DNA of 64,000 nucleotides, from contig NZ_JAEQMY010000016.1 of NCBI RefSeq assembly GCF_016743775.1, positions 1 to 64,000 of the forward strand. Reading direction: 5' to 3'. The notes under the pieces were generated by a model. The model had not been told where the DNA came from and did not search any database. It saw only the letters and a list, made by a program, of their open reading frames with translations. Positions 25,585 through 34,884 of the stretch are shown one piece after another (position 1 is the first letter of the stretch; every line of letters begins with the position of its first letter). The translations under genes and the position numbers were made by a program. This stretch comes from Microvirga aerilata (GTDB taxonomy: Bacteria; Pseudomonadota; Alphaproteobacteria; Rhizobiales; Beijerinckiaceae).

Positions 25585-28026
25585 CTACTGCCCCCGGACG
25601 CGACGCTGCTCCACCTCGACCGGATCGGCATCGGCCCAACTGCGCCGGTTCTTTCGCTGCCGCTGGGGCTTCTTGCCCCTGTCGCGACGCGATTTCTCGT
25701 CTGGCTTGCGCCGGTGCGAAACCGAGGTCGCAACCAGCTTCTCCTCGATCTTCGCGTTGAGGGTTGCCCGCAGGTCCACCACGGCTTCCACATCCTCGAA
25801 CACGTCCGGGTAGCGCTGCGCCAGCCAAAGCCAGCTCGTGGCGATTTTGACCCGGGCTTCCAGCTTCAAAAGGTCCGTGTTCACGCCGAAATCCGGCGCC
25901 TGAACCCGCCCAAACCGGGCATGTTGCCGGGCCCAGTCGAGCAGAAGCTCGACCGCCAGCTTCTCACGCCCGTCAACGGGCGCCATCGAATAGGACAAGC
26001 GGTCGAGGATCGGCATGTCCACCGTATCGAGGAGCGTCGCCAGTTCGATCATCTCCTCCATGTCGGCCATCCGCAGATCCGGGTGACCGGCCACGAGGGT
26101 GTCGTTCAGGTGCCGCAGAACTCTGCCGAGCCGGTCGGTCTGCAGGACGTCGCTTGCAGCCAGCACCGTCTCCTGGTTCGGCCGGACATAGGCCTTGCCC
26201 CGCAGCTTGCCGGCATCGCCCTTCAGGGCATTCCCGATAATGGTCTCAACCTGCGCGTAGGCTCCCACCTCCGGCAGCGCCGTCACGAGACCTTCGTCGT
26301 GGTGCCCGAAGCGCCCTGCCCGGCCGGCAATCTGCTTGATCTCCATGGTCGTGAGCTGCCGCTCGCGCACGCCGTCGAACTTGCGCAGGGTCGAGAACAC
26401 CACACGCCGCAAGGGGCCGATGTTCAGCCCCATGCCGATGGCGTCGGTCGCAACGAGGATTTCGGCATCGCCGTTGCGGAAGCGCGCGGCCTCGGCCCTG
26501 CGCACCTCAGGCCCGAGGGCGCCGTAAACGGTTGCGACCGTGCGCCCGGCCTGCACCAGCTGTGCGCGAAGATCGTGCACATTCCTACGGGTGAAGGCCA
26601 CCACCGCATCGCCGCGGGACAGCTTCTTGAGATTGGCCGGGACGCCCTCGACACGAAGCTTGCCCTTGCGCTTGAGGATCTTCACCTCCAGGGGCTCGCC
26701 GGTCATCGCGAGCAGATGCTCCACGAGCGGGATCGCCTCCGGCGCGCCGGTCAGAACCACGAGGCGGGCGGGAGCGCCGATCATGGCCTGGGTCCAAGCC
26801 CAGCCCCGGTTGGGGTCTCCCAGCATCTGAACCTCGTCGATCACGCAAACATCGACGACGCGGTGGAGGTCCAGCGTCTCGATGGTGCGGGCGATATGCG
26901 TCGCTTCGTCAGGCAGAACACGCTCTTCACCCGTCACCATGCCGGCGGCAAAGCCCTCCTCGCTCATGCGCTCGTAATGCTCCAGGGCGAGGAGCCGCAG
27001 GGGTGACAGGATTTCGGCAGTCTCGGCCTCGCCGGCGAGCTTCAGGGCCTCATAGGTCTTGCCCGAATTGGTAGGACCCGCCAGGAACAGGAACCTGCGG
27101 TTCAGCGAACGAGCCACCGGAAAGATCGCCGCATAGCGCTCATATCCGGAGGCCTCGCGGATCTGAGCCTCGCGCAGGTGCCGGAGCCGTCTGGCGGCGG
27201 CCTTCGAGCGGAGATCGTCGAGCTTCTGGCGCAGCTTGCGCCCGGCACCGGCCGGCCCACCCTTGTCGGAGGCATGGATTCGGTCGAGCTTGTCGAGGGC
27301 GGATCGGATGCCGCTCAGGATGGCTTGGCGTTCTTCGGTGTCCTCGTAGGCGGCAAGATAGGTTTCAAGCTCGTCGCGCCAGCTTGCCAGCTCCCCCTCG
27401 CAGGCTGCGAACGTGGCGTCCCGCAGCTCGATGATCCTGGCTTCGAGAACATCGGACGCAGCAGCCATCTCGGCCCGCTCGACCCGTGCCGGCGACAGCA
27501 CGGCAGCCGCGACTTCCAGGGGCTCGGCAAAGGCGAACTCGACCATAATGTCGATGGGATCGCGGTCGGGCAGGATCTGCATGGGCAGACCGAACACCGC
27601 ACGGTAGCCGGCAAAGACGCGCTCCGGCTTCCAGCGGCCGCTCTCGATCTTGCGGATATCCTCAGCCACGTAAATGCTCGTGTTCTTGCGAACGGGCGCG
27701 AGGATGCTCTGACGCCGCCGATGGGCTGCGTCGTCCATCGGCTGGACGGTCGGGTGATCGGGATCCCTCAAGCTGGAGCCGGAGCGGCTCTCGCCTTCAC
27801 CATTCGCAGCCCGCATCCGCCAGGCGGCAACCTCGGCCGCGAGCTGCGCAACCACGTCGGGATCGAACATGGGCGCCTCGAAGGTGCGCCCACGCTTCTG
27901 GAATGTCCGACGTTCGGCAACAGGGATCAGACCCGCCTCGATCCAGCGCTCGCACTCGGCCGTACTGGCAAGCAGGATTCCAGGCAGGTGATTGATGCTG
28001 ACAAGGTTCTTCGATCGCTTGGACAT
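25585..28026 (-). CDS. SUV3-like superfamily 2 RNA/DNA helicase
   Basis: 813 residues from ATG 28026. N-terminal domain (1-300) with HLPGILLASTAECERWIEAG, unlike the core. The helicase core has Walker A LAGPTNSGKTYEALKLA at about 310-325 and motif II VCVIDEVQMLGDPNRGWAW near 395, a DEVQ box characteristic of SUV3 rather than DEAD or DEAH, followed by FTRRNVHDLRAQL, VATDAIGMGLN and IAGRAGRFG as motifs IV-VI. A basic, Arg/Lys-rich tail (RRKPDEKSRRDRGKKPQRQRKN region) ends the protein. Mitochondrial SUV3 unwinds RNA for the degradosome; the alphaproteobacterial role is less clear. Single gene, convergent with the M20 hydrolase. Confidence 0.88.
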   Translation of the reverse strand: MSKRSKNLVSINHLPGILLASTAECERWIEAGLIPVAERRTFQKRGRTFEAPMFDPDVVAQLAAEVAAWRMRAANGEGESRSGSSLRDPDHPTVQPMDDAAHRRRQSILAPVRKNTSIYVAEDIRKIESGRWKPERVFAGYRAVFGLPMQILPDRDPIDIMVEFAFAEPLEVAAAVLSPARVERAEMAAASDVLEARIIELRDATFAACEGELASWRDELETYLAAYEDTEERQAILSGIRSALDKLDRIHASDKGGPAGAGRKLRQKLDDLRSKAAARRLRHLREAQIREASGYERYAAIFPVARSLNRRFLFLAGPTNSGKTYEALKLAGEAETAEILSPLRLLALEHYERMSEEGFAAGMVTGEERVLPDEATHIARTIETLDLHRVVDVCVIDEVQMLGDPNRGWAWTQAMIGAPARLVVLTGAPEAIPLVEHLLAMTGEPLEVKILKRKGKLRVEGVPANLKKLSRGDAVVAFTRRNVHDLRAQLVQAGRTVATVYGALGPEVRRAEAARFRNGDAEILVATDAIGMGLNIGPLRRVVFSTLRKFDGVRERQLTTMEIKQIAGRAGRFGHHDEGLVTALPEVGAYAQVETIIGNALKGDAGKLRGKAYVRPNQETVLAASDVLQTDRLGRVLRHLNDTLVAGHPDLRMADMEEMIELATLLDTVDMPILDRLSYSMAPVDGREKLAVELLLDWARQHARFGRVQAPDFGVNTDLLKLEARVKIATSWLWLAQRYPDVFEDVEAVVDLRATLNAKIEEKLVATSVSHRRKPDEKSRRDRGKKPQRQRKNRRSWADADPVEVEQRRVRGQ

Positions 28027-28386
28027 TCACAATTCCGATTGGCGGAGCACACTTTCGCTGCTCCGGCCTCGTTTGAACGCATCTGCCACTGCCTTATCAG
28101 GCTTGCCGGAGTAAACTCCGGAAGGGCAAAGTTGTTTTCGGGGGCGCTGCCGGGCGGTGGCGCCCGGATCTTCAGGAAGGTTCCTGACCGTGCATCAGCC
28201 CAAGGCTCAATGCATTGAAGTGTCGGTATTTCCTGCAGTTTTATATGTTGACGGCAGAGCAGAATATCAAGGCATCCGCGCCCGCTGACGGATTTCATTC
28301 ACATCAGTTTTTATCACATTCAAAGAAAAACCCGCCCGGATCGGTCCGGGCGGGCATACTGGAGAAGCCCCAGACTTCGATCATCT
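28027..28386. other. Intergenic region with nested inverted repeats
   Basis: 360 bp between helicase start and RTX stop, no gene seen. It contains GGGCGC (28142-28147) / GCGCCC (28160-28165), a perfect 16-bp palindrome TCAGGAAGGTTCCTGA (28172-28187), and an AT-rich stretch near 28236-28325. These sit in the expected leader or promoter of the helicase gene (minus strand). Confidence 0.5.
28331..28354 (-). terminator. Rho-independent terminator of the RTX gene
   Basis: 10-bp perfect stem CCCGCCCGGA / TCCGGGCGGG with a TCGG loop, followed on the minus strand by TTTTTCTTTG. It lies 33 nt past the RTX stop codon at 28387. Confidence 0.85.
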
Positions 28387-29394
28387 TCAGATCACGAAGA
28401 AGTCGTGGTAGTAGAGCTTTGCCTTGTTGGTCAGCGTGGCGATCTTCACCTGGGCTTTGGAGCCGGTGCCGTCCTGGTCGTAGTACAAAGCTCCCGTCTT
28501 CTTGTCGTACACGATCCGGTCTTCCCGGTCCTGCGCCTTGTTGCCCTCCACAAACATGTCGGCCTTGAACTTCTTGGGCTTGGAGGCGGTGCCGGCGCCC
28601 AGCTTGGTGAAGACCTGGTTGTCCAGCCAGACGCTGTCGTCCTTTGACTTGAAGTCGTAGAGCTTGTCCACGTTGGTGCGCTTGTTCGCCCCTGTGTCGA
28701 GCACGAACACGTCCTTGCCGGCCTCGCCGTAGAGCCGGTCATTGCCGTCCCCGCCATACACCTTGTCGTTGCCGGTGCCGCCATGGACCCGGTCATGGCC
28801 CAAGGAGGCTTTCAGCACGTCGTCGCCGCCTTGCCCCTGGAGCAGGTTGGTGCCCGCATGGCCGGTGATCTCGTTGGCGGTGTCCGAGCCGGTCAGGGTG
28901 TAGCTCGCCCGGCTCGACACCCCCAAGAGCTGCAGCACCTCCACCTCGGCAGAGGCCGAAAGCACGAAAGACGAGGATGCCAGCACCGTGTCCAGGCCGC
29001 CCCCTGCACTCTCGCTCACCAGATCCGAGGCATTGTCGACCAGGAAAGTGTCGTCACCCAGACCGCCCAAGAGACTGTCCGCCCCTGCACCGCCATCCAG
29101 TGTATCGGCGCCGGCCTCACCGAGGAGCTGATCCTCGCCGGCACCGCCGTTGAGGCGATCCCCGCCGAACCCGCCTTGCAGCACGTTGCGGGCAGCGTTT
29201 CCAGTCAGGGCATCGTTGAAAGCGGAGCCGGTGAGATTCTCGATTTCGACATAGATGTCGCCGGCGGCGGCTCCGCTGTTCGTGCCTGGTGTCTCTAGAC
29301 TTGCCGTTACGCCACTCACGGCCATCATGTACGAAGCCGTGTCGATCCCCGCTGCGCCGTTGAGCGTATCGGCCCCTTCTCCACCGTCCAGCAC
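28387..29394 (-). CDS. RTX gene, C-terminal segment with probable type I secretion region
   Basis: 335 residues in the track from an internal GTG; the same frame runs back to TAG-2 at 29488. Multiple calcium-binding nonapeptides (GGFGGDRLNGGAGEDQLLGEAG, GDGNDRLYGEAGKD) followed by a C-terminal block with TNVDKLYDFKSKDDSVWLDN, KFKADMFVEGNKAQDREDRIVYD and a hydrophobic end YYHDFFVI. This end is characteristic of alphaproteobacterial RTX proteins exported by ABC type I systems. Confidence 0.6.
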   Translation of the reverse strand: MLDGGEGADTLNGAAGIDTASYMMAVSGVTASLETPGTNSGAAAGDIYVEIENLTGSAFNDALTGNAARNVLQGGFGGDRLNGGAGEDQLLGEAGADTLDGGAGADSLLGGLGDDTFLVDNASDLVSESAGGGLDTVLASSSFVLSASAEVEVLQLLGVSSRASYTLTGSDTANEITGHAGTNLLQGQGGDDVLKASLGHDRVHGGTGNDKVYGGDGNDRLYGEAGKDVFVLDTGANKRTNVDKLYDFKSKDDSVWLDNQVFTKLGAGTASKPKKFKADMFVEGNKAQDREDRIVYDKKTGALYYDQDGTGSKAQVKIATLTNKAKLYYHDFFVI

Positions 29395-29487
29395 GTTCGC
29401 GGCTGAATTTCCTTTCAGGGTATTGGCTTGGCCGTTACCGGTGAGGGCGACGGCAGCCGATCCGGTTGCGACAAGCGCCTCGACATG

Positions 29488-29874
29488 CTACCCGAGAGTG
29501 AAGCTGACGCTGCTCAGCACCGTATCGAAGCCGCCGTTCTCGATTTCCGTCACCCGGTCGCCTGCATTGTCGACAGTATAGATGTCGTTGCCGGTAAAGC
29601 CGAGCATCGCGTCTGCGCCAAGGGTGCCATCGATCATATCGGCGGCCATGCCGCCAAAGATCATGTTATCCAGCGAGTTGCCCGTCAGACGCCCGGTAGC
29701 TTGCCCATGGAAGTGGAGTTCTTCCACATTCGCATAGTCGGCCAGGCTGAAGCTGCCGCCGGCCAACAGACTGCCGCCCAGCACAATCCTGTCCCGGCCT
29801 CCATCAGCGGTTTCGATGACGTTGTCCAGAAGAGTATCGATCACGTAGGAGTCGTCGCCAGCGCCACCCCGCAT
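29488..29874 (-). CDS. RTX gene, middle segment between the two TAG codons
   Basis: Open stretch from the first internal ATG after TAG-1; the in-frame sequence actually starts right after the TAG at 30001 with GGGGQTINGDEEDNTLTG. Contains RTX nonapeptide blocks (GGAGDDSYV, MIFGGMAADMIDGTLGADAM) alternating with beta-roll linkers ADYANVEELHFHG and VSFTLG. No recognisable ribosome site at its ATG, so independent translation is unlikely. Confidence 0.4.
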   Translation of the reverse strand: MRGGAGDDSYVIDTLLDNVIETADGGRDRIVLGGSLLAGGSFSLADYANVEELHFHGQATGRLTGNSLDNMIFGGMAADMIDGTLGADAMLGFTGNDIYTVDNAGDRVTEIENGGFDTVLSSVSFTLG

Positions 29875-30000
29875 CTCGTCGGCGCCGAGACCACCATCGA
29901 GATGGTCGTTGCCGCCCAGCCCGCTGAGAACGTCGGCGAAATCCGTACCGGTGAGTGTGTTGTCCTCCTCGTCGCCGTTGATCGTCTGGCCGCCTCCGCC

Positions 30001-31188
30001 CTACCCCGTCGGATCGAGAATCTGGGCGCGGATGTTGACGGGGTCGTTCCAATCAGTGCCAGGTTGGTCCTCCCAGCCCACGACGATCCGTCCATCCTTC
30101 AGGGTTGTGAGGGTGGGATACCATTGCGTGCCGACGGTTCCGGTATTCGCTACGGCTTCGCTGCCGCTTGCGGCTCCGGTGCTGTCGAACATGACCACAT
30201 GGATGTCCGAGTCACCGCTGGACGTATCTGCATAGGCTACCGCGAAGCCCCCATCAGACAGGGCGGAAACTACGGGATAGCCCACGTCGCCGGCATCTGT
30301 GACGTCGACCTCGATTTCGATATCGCTGCTGAGGGTTGAGTTGTCGACGGTGAAGATCCGGGCCTTGATGCTGTAGGGAAAGCTGGCGCCCTGTGCATTC
30401 CAGTGTGTCCAGACCACCACGAAGCGGTTCCCGGACAGCGCCGTTACTGTCGGGTCGATCTGCGTGCCGGCTGTGACGTCCGGGATCGTGAACTCGGCGG
30501 AGGTGGCACCCGCTGCCGTAACGATCCGCCCGCGCACTTCGTTGTCGGAGCGCCCGGTGCCGTCATGATCCTGGTTCACGTAGACAGCGACCACGCTGCC
30601 GTCACTCAGGGAGGCGATGCTCGGCGTGCTGGTGAGCGCGGAGGCCGGATTGTTGACGGTGAGGTCCCTGACGGTGGGATCGGCATGACCGTCCGCATCG
30701 TAGAAGGTCATCTCGATCCGGGGGAGATGGCCGTACTGCTCCGCATAGGCAACGGCAAAGCCGCCGTTGCTCAGAGACGTGACCGACGGGGAGGTCGCGT
30801 TGCTCCAGGGCCATTCGACCTTGGGGTAGAACTCGCCGGCATCGGCGGTGCCGTCCTCGTCGAAAGTACGGGCGCGGACTCGGCTAAACTGCTCCCCTTC
30901 AACGCCACTGGAGTTCCAGGTGACCACGAACCGGCCGTCGGACAGAACGGCAACCGCAGGCATGGTGTGGTAACCGGTCGCCGTCGTGTTGATGATGAAC
31001 TCGCCGTCGACCTTTGCGCCCTCAGCATCGAAGATCTGTCCACGGATATCGCTGCCGGAATCCGTGGAGGATGCATACACGGCGACAAACCCGCCATTGT
31101 TGAGCGCGTGGAATTCAGGCCGCGTCTGCATGTTGTCGGGCGGATTACTGACGAGGATCTCGGGTCCCCAGGGCTGAGGCGTAGGCAT
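30001..31188 (-). CDS. RTX gene, N-terminal segment (repeat blades) up to first TAG
   Basis: 395 residues (ATG 31188; a TTG two codons upstream is also possible). About six repeats of roughly 60 residues with a core like LSDGGFAVAYADTSSGDSD followed by a short acidic turn, e.g. LKDGRIVVGWEDQPGTD at the end. No Sec signal peptide, as expected for a type I secreted protein. Ends TDWNDPVNIRAQILDPTG then TAG; the following frame continues as RTX sequence. Confidence 0.7.
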   Translation of the reverse strand: MPTPQPWGPEILVSNPPDNMQTRPEFHALNNGGFVAVYASSTDSGSDIRGQIFDAEGAKVDGEFIINTTATGYHTMPAVAVLSDGRFVVTWNSSGVEGEQFSRVRARTFDEDGTADAGEFYPKVEWPWSNATSPSVTSLSNGGFAVAYAEQYGHLPRIEMTFYDADGHADPTVRDLTVNNPASALTSTPSIASLSDGSVVAVYVNQDHDGTGRSDNEVRGRIVTAAGATSAEFTIPDVTAGTQIDPTVTALSGNRFVVVWTHWNAQGASFPYSIKARIFTVDNSTLSSDIEIEVDVTDAGDVGYPVVSALSDGGFAVAYADTSSGDSDIHVVMFDSTGAASGSEAVANTGTVGTQWYPTLTTLKDGRIVVGWEDQPGTDWNDPVNIRAQILDPTG

Positions 31189-31454
31189 GATCAATCCGTT
31201 CCGCGGCAGCTGCAGCCGCAGTTTCGATGGGACAGGAATCGTATGTGAGCCCGTTCTAACGGGTCATGCCCGACCGGAAGCCTCTTCGAACGGGGAGTGC
31301 GACAGGAAGCCCATGCCAAAGGTCTCCTGCCAATCGTCTCCGCCTCACCCGGAGCCGGATTGTGCCGGATCAACTGTTTGCCGGATCGCGTCAAACGCCG
31401 CGGGGGCGATCCTTACCTGCCCCTCAAGGCGTGTCGGCGTTATAAGACAGCGCT

Positions 31455-33518
31455 TCAGACGCTCTGCTTGCCGCCAAGCATCCTCCTGAGAAACGCAAAG
31501 CCCAAGGCGGACAGGAAAGCCGCCTGCTCCTTGTTGGCCGCCCCGTGCCCGCCGTCGTCGGGCTCGTAGAAGAACACCGGCTGCTTCATGGCTTCGAGCT
31601 TTGCCGCCATCTTGCGGGCGTGACCGGGATGAACGCGGTCGTCGCGCCGGGAGGTGACGAGCAGCATCGGAGGATAGGCCTTCCCCTCTTCCAGGTTCTG
31701 ATAGGCCGAGAGGCCCGCCATGTAGGCCCAATCGTCCGGCTTTTCCGGATCGCCGTATTCGGCCACCCAGCTCGGGCCGGCCAGGAGCCTCGTATAGCGT
31801 CGCATGTCGAGGAGCGGCACGGTGCACCAGATGGCCCCGAAGCGCTCCGGAAAGCGGGTCAGCATGTTGCCGACGAGCAGGCCTCCGTTCGAGCCACCGT
31901 AGGCTGCAAGCTGCCCCGGCGTTGTGACGCTGCGCTCCGCGAGATCGCGCGCAATCGCGGCGAAATCGTCATGAGACAGGCGCTTGCCTTCGCGCATGCC
32001 CGCCTTGTGCCAGGCCGCTCCGAACTCGCCGCCGCCGCGAATATTGGCGACCACCCAGACATTCCCGCGCTCAAGCCAGGTTTTGCCGACGCCGCCCATA
32101 TATCCGGGTGTCATCGAGACCGAGAAGCCGCCATAGCCGTAGAGCACGGTCGGGCGTGGACCATCCTGGTTCTTGGGCCCGATCTGGTAATAGGGGATGC
32201 GCTCGCCATCCACCGATACGGCCTCGTGCCGCGTGACCTCCAGGGCGGAGGCATCGAAGGCGGAAGGGGTTTCCTTGAGCACCTCGATCCGGTTGTCTTC
32301 CGTGACCAAAGCAAGCTTCGTCGGCTCTATATAGCTCGAGATCGAGAGGAGAAGCTCGTCCGTGCGTTCGAGCTGGCCTACATCGAGGGACATGGCGTGG
32401 ACGGAAGCGGTGTCCGGCAACCCCTCCAGCCGCTCCAGGCTCCAGGAGGCCTCAGCCGTGGCAGACGGTCCAGGCGTGGCAAGCCAGATCTGGCTTGCGA
32501 GATTGTCGAGCACGGTGAGCACGAGCCTGGATTTCGCCCACCAGAACCCGGAGAGCACGCGCCTGGCCCCGGGCTCGAACAGCATCTCGAAATCCCGGTC
32601 GCCGTCGAGAAAGCGGGAAAAGCCAATCGCCAGGAGCGCGTCGGCCGGATAGGTGCGCCCGGGCAGAGCCCAATCGCTCTTGAGCTTCACCACGAGCCAG
32701 TCCTTCTCGACGTCGAACCGGGCGTCGAGAGGAAGATCGATCAGCCGGGGCGGGCCGTCACCTTGCGCGAGGTAGCTGATTCCTTCCTCGAAGGTGATCT
32801 GGCGGCGGTAGAAGGTGCGCTCGAAGCCCGGCTCCAGGTCGACGGAGGCGGAGATGTAGATGTCGCTGGGTTCGCCTTCGAAAAGCAACGGCCCCTGCCC
32901 GAAATCCGTGCCGCGGCGCCAGAGGCGCACCGTGCGGGGATAGCCGGAGGCGGTGGCGGCATTCTCGCCCAGGGTGGTCGAGACCAGCAGCCGGTCCCGG
33001 TCGAGCCATGCAGCCCCGCCCTTGGCCTCAGGCAAGGCAAAGCCGCCCTCGACGAAGCGCTTCTCGACAAGGTCGAACTCCCGGGTCACGACCGCATCCG
33101 CGCCGCCTCGGGATAGGCTCACCAGACCATAGCGCTGCTCCGGCTGGAGCGTGCCGCAGCCCTTCCAGACCCAATCCTCCCCCTGGGCGCGGGCAAGCTC
33201 GTCGATGTCGAGCACCGTCTCCCAGGACGGATCCGGCTTGCGGTATTCATCCATGGTGGTGCGCCGCCACAGGCCGCGCACATGGGCGGCATCCTGCCAG
33301 AAATTGTAGAGCAGCCCGCGCCGGCGTGTGATGAAGGGAATGTTGTCGGGACGCGTCGAGATCTCGTAGAGCGCCTTCTTGTCGGCATCGAAAGCGGCAT
33401 CGCAGAGAGCTGATTGCGTGATCTCGTTGTGGGAGCGCACCCAGGTCAAAGCCTCCTCGCCCTCCACTTCCTCCAGCCAGAGATAGGGATCGTGGCGCTC
33501 CTGCATCCGTTCGGTCAT
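31455..33518 (-). CDS. Prolyl oligopeptidase family serine peptidase (S9A)
   Basis: 687 residues; ATG 33518 with no strong ribosome site (Met5 at 33506 also possible). N-terminal DPYLWLEEVEGEEALTWV is the family start, followed by a seven-bladed propeller. The catalytic domain carries Ser543 in AAYGGSNGGLLVG, with Asp in the SRRDDRVHPGHARK segment and His in DGGHGAANKE. YGYGGFSVSMTPGY and IRGGGEFG are conserved oxyanion/active-site stretches. No signal peptide, so cytosolic cleavage of short proline-containing peptides. Stands alone between the RTX gene and a divergent small gene. Confidence 0.93.
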   Translation of the reverse strand: MTERMQERHDPYLWLEEVEGEEALTWVRSHNEITQSALCDAAFDADKKALYEISTRPDNIPFITRRRGLLYNFWQDAAHVRGLWRRTTMDEYRKPDPSWETVLDIDELARAQGEDWVWKGCGTLQPEQRYGLVSLSRGGADAVVTREFDLVEKRFVEGGFALPEAKGGAAWLDRDRLLVSTTLGENAATASGYPRTVRLWRRGTDFGQGPLLFEGEPSDIYISASVDLEPGFERTFYRRQITFEEGISYLAQGDGPPRLIDLPLDARFDVEKDWLVVKLKSDWALPGRTYPADALLAIGFSRFLDGDRDFEMLFEPGARRVLSGFWWAKSRLVLTVLDNLASQIWLATPGPSATAEASWSLERLEGLPDTASVHAMSLDVGQLERTDELLLSISSYIEPTKLALVTEDNRIEVLKETPSAFDASALEVTRHEAVSVDGERIPYYQIGPKNQDGPRPTVLYGYGGFSVSMTPGYMGGVGKTWLERGNVWVVANIRGGGEFGAAWHKAGMREGKRLSHDDFAAIARDLAERSVTTPGQLAAYGGSNGGLLVGNMLTRFPERFGAIWCTVPLLDMRRYTRLLAGPSWVAEYGDPEKPDDWAYMAGLSAYQNLEEGKAYPPMLLVTSRRDDRVHPGHARKMAAKLEAMKQPVFFYEPDDGGHGAANKEQAAFLSALGFAFLRRMLGGKQSV

Positions 33519-33668
33519 GGCTGATGGGGTCCGTTCAGGTTCTCGAGATGGGGCGGAAGGAGTTCCGTGGCAGGGATTATTGGGCGGCTGACGCCCCCGG
33601 CAACACTTTGCCCCGAACCGAACGGATCACCGTCCGTTGATGATGAAACCAATCTGAAAGGGGCAGCG

Positions 33669-34043
33669 ATGGATCCGTTCGTTTCCGCTCTCGAAGAACT
33701 CTCGGAGGCGCTGCTGGCCGGTGAGGACCCGGAGCAGGCCTTGCCGGATATTGCCCAAGAGCATGACCTTCCCGCCCCCGCCCTGCGCAATCGGGCGCTG
33801 CGGGCCTTCGGACCGCTGGACACCTACAAGCAGCGGCAGGCGGACCAGAAGAAGGAGCGCGAGCAGGCGGCCCGGCGCCGCGATCCAGTTCTGGCCGGTG
33901 CGTCCTTCCTGGCAGCTATCGCAAGCCTCAGCCCCAAACTCTCGGCCGAGGAGCGGCAGAACGAGGTCAAGCGCCTCGCCGCCGAGTACGACGTGGACCC
34001 TGCCGCACACCGCGACGCCATCGAGCGGCTTCGCAAGCGCTGA
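33669..34043 (+). CDS. Small hypothetical protein, mostly helical
   Basis: 124 residues from ATG 33669 with AAAGGGG 8 nt upstream; the track frame starts earlier but without support. Acidic N-terminal helix FVSALEELSEALLAGEDPEQ, a charged linker DTYKQRQADQKKEREQAARRR, then AGASFLAAIASLSPKLSAEE and RLAAEYDVDPAAHRDAIERLRKR. No signal peptide. I do not recognise a family. An imperfect GGAAC-type site (CGAAC-N16-CGTT) lies upstream at 33614-33638 but has a mismatch and is not annotated. Confidence 0.6.
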   Translation: MDPFVSALEELSEALLAGEDPEQALPDIAQEHDLPAPALRNRALRAFGPLDTYKQRQADQKKEREQAARRRDPVLAGASFLAAIASLSPKLSAEERQNEVKRLAAEYDVDPAAHRDAIERLRKR

Positions 34044-34076
34044 CGAACTGGGCGCCGGGTGCGTCATGCTTTCAGT

Positions 34077-34884
34077 CTAAAGGTCTTTCGCCGATGCGGC
34101 CTCGGGCATGACGGGAGCCCCTGCCTTGTCCACGCGCTTGCGCTCCCGCGTCACCAGCCGGCAGAACAGCGGCACGAACAGGATCGCCAGGAAGGTGGCG
34201 GCCAGCATGCCGCCGATCATGCCTGTTCCGACCGAATGGCGGCTGGAACCCCTGCGATACGGTGCCGGCCGATTGCAGTTCCTGATACGCGGACCCGGTC
34301 CAGCCGACCGAGTAGTCGGAGGACAGGGTTTGCGCCACCACCTGCTCCATGGCGGCAATCGCCTGCCCGACGAGAAGCCGGGGGCCGGGCTGCCCTGAAT
34401 TTTCGCCGCCGGGAACACATTAAACCGGTCGACCACGTCCGCTCCCACCGTGCGTGTGGTGGTGAGAAGTACGCTGAGCGGCACCATGGTGCAGTTGCTG
34501 GAGCGGACGAACACGTGCTGCAGGCCCTCGGGCGACTGCCGGAACTCCGCCTCCGAGGGGAGGCTCACCCGATGGGCACGGTCGGGGCCCCGTTGAGGTG
34601 GCAACCGTGGAATAGTTCTGGGAGCCGAACCCGGTGGACGTCGATTGCATGTAGAGCATGCCTTCGACCCCGTTGACCTGCTGCTCCAGGGGAGCCGCGA
34701 CGGTCTCGACAGTAGTCTGGGCGCTCGCTCCCGGATAGGTGGCCGAAACCACCACCTGCGGCGGCACGATCTCAGGATATTGCGCGACCGGCAGGATCCT
34801 CATGGCGATGAGGCCGACGAGCACGATGGTGATGGAAAGGACGGAAGCGAAGATCGGACGGTCGATGAAGAACTTCGAGATCAT
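34077..34884 (-). pseudogene. Remnant of an RND efflux pump (AcrB/HAE1-type)
   Basis: Three readable pieces of one family in different frames. N-terminus from ATG 34884: [20 protein letters not shown] then [20 protein letters not shown] and [16 protein letters not shown], intact for about 100 residues. Middle piece (about 34560-34390): [33 protein letters not shown] and [18 protein letters not shown], in another frame, then VVAQTLSSDYSVGWTGSAYQ back in the first frame. C-terminus: GTGMIGGMLAATFLAILFVP to the stop. A functional pump is about 1,040 residues; here only about 800 nt remain, so large internal deletions plus frameshifts have destroyed it. Confidence 0.85.

Larger units (their letters stand above)
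28387..31188 (-). pseudogene. RTX/hemolysin-type calcium-binding protein gene interrupted by two in-frame TAG codons
   Basis: One frame of 933 codons from ATG 31188 to TGA 28387, broken only by TAG at 30003-30001 (codon 396) and TAG at 29490-29488 (codon 567), with no frameshift. Translation across both is clean RTX sequence: DPTG-TAG-GGGGQTINGDEED and SVSFTLG-TAG-HVEALVATGSA. Residues 1-395 form repeated blades of the LSDGGFAVAYAD kind; 396 to about 800 hold RTX nonapeptides (GGAGADSLLGGLGDD); the last 130 residues (KVYGGDGNDRLYGEAGKD onward) look like a type I secretion region. Without readthrough, only the first 395 residues, lacking RTX repeats and export signal, would be made. Either a recent pseudogene, a sequencing artefact, or a readthrough gene; no type I secretion genes are in the window. 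Confidence 0.75.

Noticed and set aside
33614-33638. CGAAC-N16-CGTT before the small gene at 33669
   Set aside because: First base mismatched to GGAAC and it overlaps an inverted repeat AACGGA/TCCGTT; too weak to annotate as a stress promoter.
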